Shown piece by piece: positions 46,884-52,319 of a DNA stretch of 52,319 bases. The notes beneath the pieces are model-generated. The model made no database searches, was not told the DNA's origin, and worked only from the letters and a program-made list of their open reading frames with translations. The DNA is taken from positions 1 through 52,319 of the forward strand of contig NZ_CANLZU010000024.1 of assembly GCF_947495715.1 (NCBI RefSeq), in the 5' to 3' direction. The translations under genes and the position numbers were made by a program. Origin of the DNA: an uncultured Oceanisphaera sp. (GTDB lineage Bacteria; Pseudomonadota; Gammaproteobacteria; Enterobacterales; Aeromonadaceae). How positions within the stretch are numbered: position 1 is the first letter of the stretch; the number at the start of each line of letters is the position of its first letter.

Positions 46884-47747
46884 ATGTGGCAGGTGATCGC
46901 GCATCAGATTGCAGAAGCAACCGGCAAAGATTTTATCATTTGCGAGAAAACGCCGCTCTCCGGTGGCGATATTCATCAGGCGTTCCGGATTTCGGACGGC
47001 CGGCACAGTTATTTCGTCAAGCTGAACGACAAGGAACGGGTGGATATGTTTCGAGGCGAGTGGAACGGCCTGGACCATTTACGACGCAGCCAGACGGTGA
47101 CCATTCCTCGGCCTGTCTGCAGTGGTACCACCGCCGCCACCAGTTTTCTGGTGCTGGAATACCTGTCTTTCGGTGATGCGGAGGAAGAAGACTGGTATAT
47201 GTTCGGCCGTCAGTTGGCGCAGCTGCATCAGAGCCAGCATCAGCCGATGTACGGTTGGGATGAAGACAACTTTCTCGGTTTGTCGGTACAACCCAATAGC
47301 TGGCACAAAAAATGGGCCATGTTCTTTGCCGAACAACGCATCGGTTGGCAGTTGAAGTTGCTGGAAGAGAAGAATATCCGGCTGGGAGACATTGAAGAAA
47401 TCATCGGCGGCATCAAGTTGCATCTCATCCATCACCAGCCCCGGGCTTCACTGCTGCATGGCGATCTCTGGCGGGGCAATGTCGCCTTTTGCGATCACGT
47501 GGGGGTGGTGTTTGATCCGGCAAGCTATTTTGGTGACCGAGAAACCGATATTGCCATGACAGAGCTGTTTGGCCAGTTCCCTCAGGTCTTTTATCAAGGC
47601 TACAATAGAGTCTGGCCGCTGGAAGCGGGTTACAGGGAGCGGCGAGATATTTACAATCTCTACCATTTGCTTAACCATGTTAATCATTTCGGCGAGCCAT
47701 ATCTCGCTCAGGCCAAAGACAGCCTGTATCGTATTATTGCCAGTTAG
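46884..47747 (+). CDS. Fructosamine kinase family protein (YniA-like)
   Basis: This 287-aa small-molecule kinase has the aminoglycoside phosphotransferase-like fold. Seen are SGGDIHQAFRI (Gly-rich loop), YFVKLND (ATP Lys), LLHGDLWRGN (catalytic loop with Asp) and VVFDPASYFGDRETDIAM (metal-binding D-P-A). The family phosphorylates fructosamines or ribulosamines formed by protein glycation. GGCGGAGG precedes ATG 46884; longer upstream sequence in frame is not homologous. In E. coli yniA is also near thrS. The pteridine reductase gene follows 8 bp downstream. Confidence 0.92.
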   Translation: MWQVIAHQIAEATGKDFIICEKTPLSGGDIHQAFRISDGRHSYFVKLNDKERVDMFRGEWNGLDHLRRSQTVTIPRPVCSGTTAATSFLVLEYLSFGDAEEEDWYMFGRQLAQLHQSQHQPMYGWDEDNFLGLSVQPNSWHKKWAMFFAEQRIGWQLKLLEEKNIRLGDIEEIIGGIKLHLIHHQPRASLLHGDLWRGNVAFCDHVGVVFDPASYFGDRETDIAMTELFGQFPQVFYQGYNRVWPLEAGYRERRDIYNLYHLLNHVNHFGEPYLAQAKDSLYRIIAS

Positions 47748-47755
47748 GAGACGCT

Positions 47756-48502
47756 ATGCCGCAACCTGTGGTGTTGATCACCGGTGCCGCCAAACGCATT
47801 GGTGCCGAAATAAGCCGCCATTTGCATCAGCAGGGATATCGACTGGTGCTGCATTATCACCGTAGTGAGGCGCCGGCCACCGCCCTGATGCAGGAACTGA
47901 ACAGTAAGCGCCCAGACAGCGTTTGTCTGTTATGCCAGGACTTGACCCGACTCGATGAATTGAGCGGCATGGCCGACCGAGCCTTGAACTGCTTCGGCCG
48001 CCTCGATGGTTTGATCAACAATGCCTCCAGCTTTTACCCCACCCCTTTCGGTGAAGGTACACCGGCACAATGGCTGGATTTGTCGGCTACCAATGCTGCC
48101 GCCCCTTACTTTTTGAGTCAGGCATTGGTACCGGCATTGAGAGACAGCCGGGGCTCTATCATTAATATGGTGGATATTCATGCAGAAAAAGGGCTGAAAG
48201 ATCATCTGTTATACACCATGGCGAAAAATGCCCTCGCCACTCTGACTCGGGGACTGGCGGAAGAGCTGGCTCCCTTGATTCGGGTCAACGGCATCGCACC
48301 CGGGGCCATTATCTGGCCGGCTCATGCCTTGACCGAGCAACAGAAACAGCAAGTATTGGCATCCATTCCGATGGCTCGACTGGGTGAGCCTAGCGAAATT
48401 GCCGAGACGGTCGCCTTTCTGTTGGCGGGACCGCGTTACCTGACCGGGCAGATTATCGCCCTCGATGGCGGACGTTCCAGCCGAGGATTAGCCGAAGCCT
48501 GA
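47756..48502 (+). CDS. Pteridine reductase (SDR family, FolM/PTR1-like)
   Basis: The 248-aa short-chain dehydrogenase has the cofactor motif LITGAAKRIG, the T-G-x3-R-I-G pattern typical of pteridine reductases. The NNASSFYPTP segment, a catalytic Tyr-x3-Lys (YTMAKNAL) and the C-terminal YLTGQIIALDGG are all present. It probably reduces dihydrobiopterin or dihydromonapterin with NADPH. It starts 8 bp after the kinase gene with AGGAG, so both are in one transcript with the CPXCG protein. Confidence 0.88.
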   Translation: MPQPVVLITGAAKRIGAEISRHLHQQGYRLVLHYHRSEAPATALMQELNSKRPDSVCLLCQDLTRLDELSGMADRALNCFGRLDGLINNASSFYPTPFGEGTPAQWLDLSATNAAAPYFLSQALVPALRDSRGSIINMVDIHAEKGLKDHLLYTMAKNALATLTRGLAEELAPLIRVNGIAPGAIIWPAHALTEQQKQQVLASIPMARLGEPSEIAETVAFLLAGPRYLTGQIIALDGGRSSRGLAEA

Positions 48503-48529
48503 ATTGAAACCGACATAAGGAAATACCCG

Positions 48530-48733
48530 ATGCGAGACTATTTTGAGCAAAACATCCTCTGCCCTCACTGTGGTCATCATACTCGCATCGTGGTTGATGC
48601 GTCCGAAGGCGATCAGGATTACTACGAAGACTGCATGGCGTGTTGTAACGCCATGCACATTGTTGTTAAACGTAATGAATTAAGCGATAACGTTGAGCTT
48701 AGCGTTGATGCCGATGATGAGCAGTATTTCTGA
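48530..48733 (+). CDS. CPXCG motif-containing cysteine-rich protein
   Basis: This 67-aa acidic protein has two metal-binding pairs, CPHCG (residues 11-15) and CMACC (35-39), typical of the CPXCG family (zinc-ribbon-like). AAGGAAA precedes the ATG. It lies 27 bp after the pteridine reductase gene. Function is unknown. Confidence 0.9.
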   Translation: MRDYFEQNILCPHCGHHTRIVVDASEGDQDYYEDCMACCNAMHIVVKRNELSDNVELSVDADDEQYF

Positions 48734-48757
48734 CCATGTCTTGATTAGGTAACACAT

Positions 48758-48775
48758 TGTATGTTGGCATAATAT
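48758..48775 (-). repeat. 18-bp repeat ATATTATGCCAACATACA, copy 2
   Basis: This is the inverted second copy of the repeat at 20162-20179, identical over 18 bp. It touches the last base of the ribE stop codon in the space between two convergent genes. Confidence 0.75.
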
Positions 48776-49380
48776 TAACGCGTTGCCATCACCCGCTCTA
48801 CCGTATCCACAATCGCCTGAGTTTGCGGATCAATCTCTATATTAATCAACCAGCCCGGCTCTATATGGCCCAGATTGGTACGCGCCAGGGTTTCCGGTAT
48901 CAAATGCACCGCAAAGCGGTCTGTTCGCACTTCTCCCAATGTCAGGCTGATACCGTCGATGCCGATATACCCCTTGGTAAAAACGTATTTGGCAAGGGAG
49001 GCCGGCAGCGCAAACCACAAGGTGGTATTGGTTGGTGTCACGAGCCGCTCCAACAGCTCACTCTGTGCCATGATATGGCCGGACATCGCATGGCCGCCTA
49101 TCTCGTCACCAAAGCGTGCCGCTCGTTCCAGGTTGATGCTGTCCCCCACGTTTAACCGACCCAGATTGGTCACCCGCAGGGTTTCCTGCATTAGATCAAA
49201 CGCAATGCAGTCACCATCAATGGCGGTCACCGTCAGGCAACAACCGTTGTGAGCCACAGAGGCACCGAGCTCCAGCCCCGCCAGCATGGTCGGTGGCAGT
49301 TGAACAAGGTGGGTGCGAAAGTCCTGTTTTTCTATGATATCAAGCAGTGTGCCCTGCCCTTGTACTATTCCGGTAAACAT
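48775..49380 (-). CDS. ribE: Riboflavin synthase alpha chain
   Basis: The 201-aa enzyme dismutates two 6,7-dimethyl-8-ribityllumazine molecules to riboflavin. Two lumazine-binding domains are seen: the first with MFTGIVQGQG and ASVAHNGCCLTV, the second with MSGHIMAQSE and GYIGIDGISLTLG. It is monocistronic and divergent from mdtK, the arrangement of ribC and mdtK in E. coli. No FMN riboswitch was recognised upstream; the leader contains an imperfect hairpin. Confidence 0.96.
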   Translation of the reverse strand: MFTGIVQGQGTLLDIIEKQDFRTHLVQLPPTMLAGLELGASVAHNGCCLTVTAIDGDCIAFDLMQETLRVTNLGRLNVGDSINLERAARFGDEIGGHAMSGHIMAQSELLERLVTPTNTTLWFALPASLAKYVFTKGYIGIDGISLTLGEVRTDRFAVHLIPETLARTNLGHIEPGWLINIEIDPQTQAIVDTVERVMATR

Positions 49381-49414
49381 GGTTTTTTCCAGCTAAATCG
49401 TCAGTTGAAGATAG

Positions 49415-49447
49415 TGGGAATATGCCTTCATCAAGGTTATATTCCCA
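49415..49447. repeat. Extended hairpin between ribE and mdtK
   Basis: TGGGAATAT (49415-49423) pairs with ATATTCCCA (49439-49447), and inside it CCTT-CATC-AAGG continues the stem. No T-run follows. It lies in the divergent region within 35-70 bp of the ribE start and could be an operator or leader structure. Confidence 0.65.
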
Positions 49448-49540
49448 GGCATTGTCGATATTCCATCTACTTTCCACTCTTTATCGGTTGGCGAACCCCG
49501 CTTTCGACAGCCTAATCCCCTTACAGCAAGCGAGAACACC

Positions 49541-50929
49541 ATGGCCATAAAGCCTTATATTGCCGAAATTCCCCGTTTGTTACGACTGTGCGGTCCCATC
49601 ATGGTGGCGCAAGTCGCCCAGACCACCATGAGCTTTGTCGATACCCTGATGGCCGGTCAGGTCAGTGCCACCGATCTGGCCGCGGTGGCGGTGGCCACCA
49701 GTTTCTGGCTGCCGCTGATCCTGCTGGTACAGGGCGTGATCATGGCGTTGACGCCCATTATATCGCAATTAAATGGCGCTCGTCGTCATGGTGAGGTCGC
49801 CGGGGCCGTGCATCAGGGGTTCTGGCTGACCATACTGGTAACAATACCGGCCATGCTGGCACTGTATTATTCGCCTCAAGCCCTGCACTGGATGGATGTG
49901 GAGCCACTGCTGGCCGAAAAAACCACCGGTTACCTGCACGGCATTCTGTGGGGCATGCCCGGCTATGCGCTGTATCAGGTATTGCGTAACTTCAGCGAGG
50001 GGCTGTCGCATACTCTGCCTACCATGGTCATCGGCTTTATCGGCCTGGCGATTAACGTGCCGGCCAATTATATCCTGATTCACGGCAAACTGGGCATGCC
50101 GGCCCTGGGCGGCGTAGGCTGTGGTTATGCCTCGGCGCTGGTATTCTGGGCCATGCTGGTGGCCATGGTCATCTATACCCGCCGCTCTCCCCTGTTGCAC
50201 TCGTTTAACGTCTTTACGCGCTTGAGTTCCCCCGACTGGCCCCGGATTGGTCGCCTGTTTCGCCTGGGATTTCCCATCGCCATGGCCATTTTTTGCGAAG
50301 TGACGCTGTTCACCGTGGTGGCGTTATTGTTGGCACCGTTCGGCTCCGAGGTGGTGGCCGGCCATCAAATTGCCATCAACTTCTCCAGCATGATTTTCAT
50401 GATTCCTCTGAGTCTGGGCATGGCCATGACCATCCGCGTGGGTCATAGCCTGGGTGAAAACAAGGCAGAGCAGGCCAGAATGATCAGCATTGCCGGTATC
50501 GTATTTGGTTGTCTCGTGGCGATACTGACCGCCTTGATGACCGTATGGGGCCGCCACTGGATTGGTGCCCTCTATACCGACAACACTGCCGTGCTGGATC
50601 TTGCCGCCGGCTTGTTGTTGCTGGCCTCTTTTTACCAGATTTCCGACTCGGCCCAGGTAATTGCTGCCGCCGCCCTGCGTGGCTACAAGGATACCCAGAC
50701 CATTTTTTACATAACTTTTGTGGCCTATTGGCTATGCGGCCTGCCGGCGGGCATGGTGCTGGGCCTGACCGACTGGCTGGTGCCGGCCATGGGGCCACAC
50801 GGTTTCTGGATTGGTTTTCTGATAGGCTTATCGGTAGCGGCACTCATGCTGATATGGAGACTACGGGTTATTTATGTACGGGTCGAACATCGTCATCGCG
50901 CTGGCTTGCCTCTGGTTGACGGCCTGTAG
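49541..50929 (+). CDS. mdtK: MATE family multidrug efflux transporter MdtK (NorM)
   Basis: The 462-aa protein has 12 hydrophobic helices in two similar halves, each opening with the family motif: LCGPIMVAQVAQTTMSFVDTLMAG in the first half and LGFPIAMAIFCEVTLF in the second. It exports cationic drugs and dyes in exchange for sodium or protons. Neighbour ribE confirms the E. coli mdtK context. ATG 49541 is 29 nt into the usual leader. Its 3' end overlaps the lipoprotein gene by 56 nt. Confidence 0.95.
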   Translation: MAIKPYIAEIPRLLRLCGPIMVAQVAQTTMSFVDTLMAGQVSATDLAAVAVATSFWLPLILLVQGVIMALTPIISQLNGARRHGEVAGAVHQGFWLTILVTIPAMLALYYSPQALHWMDVEPLLAEKTTGYLHGILWGMPGYALYQVLRNFSEGLSHTLPTMVIGFIGLAINVPANYILIHGKLGMPALGGVGCGYASALVFWAMLVAMVIYTRRSPLLHSFNVFTRLSSPDWPRIGRLFRLGFPIAMAIFCEVTLFTVVALLLAPFGSEVVAGHQIAINFSSMIFMIPLSLGMAMTIRVGHSLGENKAEQARMISIAGIVFGCLVAILTALMTVWGRHWIGALYTDNTAVLDLAAGLLLLASFYQISDSAQVIAAAALRGYKDTQTIFYITFVAYWLCGLPAGMVLGLTDWLVPAMGPHGFWIGFLIGLSVAALMLIWRLRVIYVRVEHRHRAGLPLVDGL

Positions 50930-51908
50930 CCCGGCCAATGAACTGGAAGCGCACTTTCAGACTTATCTGAAGCGGGTTGCTCATGTACTGGAGGTGGAAG
51001 AGCCCACCTTGAGTCAGGCGTCGGCCTTGCCGCCGTTACCCCCTCAGCGGGAGTTACAACAACAGCAGCCCAGGATCAGCACCGGGCTGCTTGACGCCCT
51101 CAAGCTGGGCCGGTGCGGCTTGCTGACGCTGGTCGGTGAACACAACAGCCCGGTCGGCAAGAGCCAGACCGCCGCCGTTCAGCTGCTTTATCATCTGCGG
51201 TTTCAACAAGGCCTGCAACGTTGTCTGGCCAATACCGAGGATGCGGAATTAACCGACTGGCTGCACCAGATAGCCGCCCAAAAGTCACCCTTGTTACCCG
51301 GTTATCACTGGAACATGATGGTGGCGGAGCCGGATATTCGCGCGGCTCTCACCCCTCGCCTGCGAACTCTGGCCTTTGAACAGCAAGATGGCTACCAGGA
51401 AACGGTCAATGCCTTCAGCCTGTTCGAGCGGCTGCAGTTACAGGCCAAAGGTCAGTCCAGCGTGATGATGCTGACCCCAAAGGAGTTAAACCAGGCACTG
51501 AGTGGGCTTTATCGCAATGACTATCTCGGTCGACTGTTTTACTCCCTGCACAGCGCCGCTCACTACCTCGAGCAGAGTCTGGCTTTTCTGCGACAACTGG
51601 AACAACTTGACTGCCGGCGAGGTGGCAAAGTCCGAGCCGAACGGTTGCGCAATGCCATGCAACGTTATTATATCGACGGTATTCAGCGTTATTTCGGCCA
51701 AATTGACCGACAGTTTGCACAGCTGGCTCCCTTGCTGCAAAGCACACTGTACCCGCCTTCGGCCAGGCAAGCGCAGATGACGCTGTATCGCACCCAGTTT
51801 GGTAAAGGACTGAACAGCGAAATCTATCGTCGCTATCGAACCCTGACCCTGGAGCACGCCCGGCTATGGCAGCGCTTTCTTGAACGGTGCGATATTTCAC
51901 CGACTTGA
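50874..51908 (+). CDS. DUF3080 family lipoprotein
   Basis: This 344-aa protein starts with a lipoprotein signal peptide ending in LTACS (lipobox, Cys 18) and is otherwise helical and rich in Leu and Gln. The block RCGLLTLVGEHNSPVGK and QLLYHLRFQQGLQRCL are typical of DUF3080, a gammaproteobacterial family of unknown function that often follows mdtK in Vibrio relatives (from memory). It overlaps mdtK by 56 nt in another frame. No good ribosome-binding site is seen, so coupling to mdtK translation is likely. Confidence 0.85.
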   Translation: MYGSNIVIALACLWLTACSPANELEAHFQTYLKRVAHVLEVEEPTLSQASALPPLPPQRELQQQQPRISTGLLDALKLGRCGLLTLVGEHNSPVGKSQTAAVQLLYHLRFQQGLQRCLANTEDAELTDWLHQIAAQKSPLLPGYHWNMMVAEPDIRAALTPRLRTLAFEQQDGYQETVNAFSLFERLQLQAKGQSSVMMLTPKELNQALSGLYRNDYLGRLFYSLHSAAHYLEQSLAFLRQLEQLDCRRGGKVRAERLRNAMQRYYIDGIQRYFGQIDRQFAQLAPLLQSTLYPPSARQAQMTLYRTQFGKGLNSEIYRRYRTLTLEHARLWQRFLERCDISPT

Positions 51909-51948
51909 GCAATAGTTCCTCATCCGCTTGTTCAATAAGAAAAAAGGC

Positions 51949-51977
51949 TTGCCCCGCCCACGGCCCTTGGCTAGTAT
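51949..51977 (+). promoter_or_regulatory. Predicted promoter of the tRNA-Val array
   Basis: TTGCCC (51949-51954), a 17-bp spacer and TAGTAT (51972-51977), then the GC-rich discriminator ACCGCTCGC. An A-rich tract just upstream could act as UP element. Confidence 0.6.
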
Positions 51978-51999
51978 ACCGCTCGCTTCAAGACAGTAT

Positions 52000-52076
52000 G
52001 CGTCCTTAGCTCAGTTGGTTAGAGCACTACCTTGACATGGTAGGGGTCGGTGGTTCGAATCCACTAGGACGCACCA
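52000..52076 (+). tRNA. tRNA-Val(GAC)
   Basis: This 77-nt tRNA has encoded CCA, acceptor GCGTCCT/AGGACGC and anticodon loop TTGACAT, giving GAC. It differs from the next copies at one D-loop base (T for C). Confidence 0.97.
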
Positions 52077-52123
52077 CTTCATTGTGGCTACATCGTGAGA
52101 TAACACGTTAACATCAACACTCT

Positions 52124-52200
52124 GCGTCCTTAGCTCAGCTGGTTAGAGCACTACCTTGACATGGTAGGGGTCGGTGGTTCGAATCCACTAGGACGCACCA
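52124..52200 (+). tRNA. tRNA-Val(GAC), copy 2
   Basis: This is a 77-nt tandem copy 124 bp after the first; the 47-bp spacers on either side differ at four positions. CCA is encoded. Confidence 0.97.
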
Positions 52201-52247
52201 CTTCATTGTGGATACATCGTGAGACAACACGTTAACACCAATACTCT

Positions 52248-52319
52248 GCGTCCTTAGCTCAGCTGGTTAGAGCACTACCTTGACATGGTAGGGGTCGGTG
52301 GTTCGAATCCACTAGGACG
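52248..52319 (+). tRNA. tRNA-Val(GAC), copy 3, cut by window end
   Basis: The first 72 nt of a third copy are identical to copy 2. The last bases of the acceptor arm with CCA fall outside the window. Confidence 0.95.

Overview
The window is chromosomal DNA of a gammaproteobacterium, most likely Aeromonadales (Oceanimonas, Oceanisphaera or Zobellella type). This is inferred from gene order and protein likeness: rlmL-uup-rmf-fabA-lonH, ccoNOQP-ccoHIS-fnr-uspE-ttcA, thrS-infC-rpmI-rplT-pheST-ihfA and ribE/mdtK all resemble Vibrio, Shewanella, Aeromonas and E. coli. Both edges cut through tandem tRNA arrays: initiator tRNA-fMet on the minus strand at the left, tRNA-Val(GAC) on the plus strand at the right.

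The most informative site is at 23679-23706. This 28-bp sequence matches the E. coli dif site at 25 of 28 positions, with identical central hexamer and XerD arm. The window therefore spans the replication terminus. Independent support comes from FtsK-orienting octamers (KOPS, GGGNAGGG): 5 of 6 found left of dif lie on the plus strand and all 11 found to the right lie on the minus strand, so both arms point at dif. A lone tyrosine recombinase gene ends 47 bp from dif. Its start is followed by a perfect 15-6-15 palindrome that shares the ATAA-N6-TTAT core of dif. This dif / recombinase / palindrome unit is the best candidate for an undescribed system. Left of dif lies an AT-rich, decayed stretch (about 20.1-23.7 kb) with a YgjP-like fragment, an orphan gene, an MFS exporter, an IS5-type transposase fragment and an ORF interrupted by a strong terminator.

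Layout: 0-5 kb, tRNA-fMet array and rlmL-grx-uup. 5-8.1 kb, rmf, fabA (with FadR- and FabR-type sites) and lonH. 8.3-9.1 kb, an unknown gene. 9.4-14 kb, a PAS chemoreceptor and a heme oxygenase/bacteriophytochrome-GGDEF pair. 14-19.6 kb, a methyltransferase, a PhnD-like binding protein, a DEAD-box helicase, a thiamine-binding protein and a periplasmic-sensor GGDEF protein. 19.6-20 kb, a cold-shock protein. 20-25 kb, the dif region. 25.2-26.5 kb, a dienelactone hydrolase and a small membrane-anchored protein. 26.5-37 kb, the cbb3 oxidase genes with an FNR box, oxidase maturation genes, fnr, uspE and ttcA. 37-39.5 kb, two envelope genes and cobB. 39.5-46.5 kb, the translation cluster, in which infC appears to start at AUA overlapping the thrS stop. 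46.9-52 kb, a fructosamine kinase, pteridine reductase, CPXCG protein, ribE, mdtK, a DUF3080 lipoprotein and the tRNA-Val array.

Functional themes are low-oxygen respiration under FNR control (oxidase, assembly proteins, FNR and UspE together), c-di-GMP signalling fed by red light and a periplasmic ligand, and stationary-phase or fatty-acid control around rmf and fabA. Apart from the decayed stretch and two MITE-like elements (4904-4997 and 30082-30347), the window looks like core genome.
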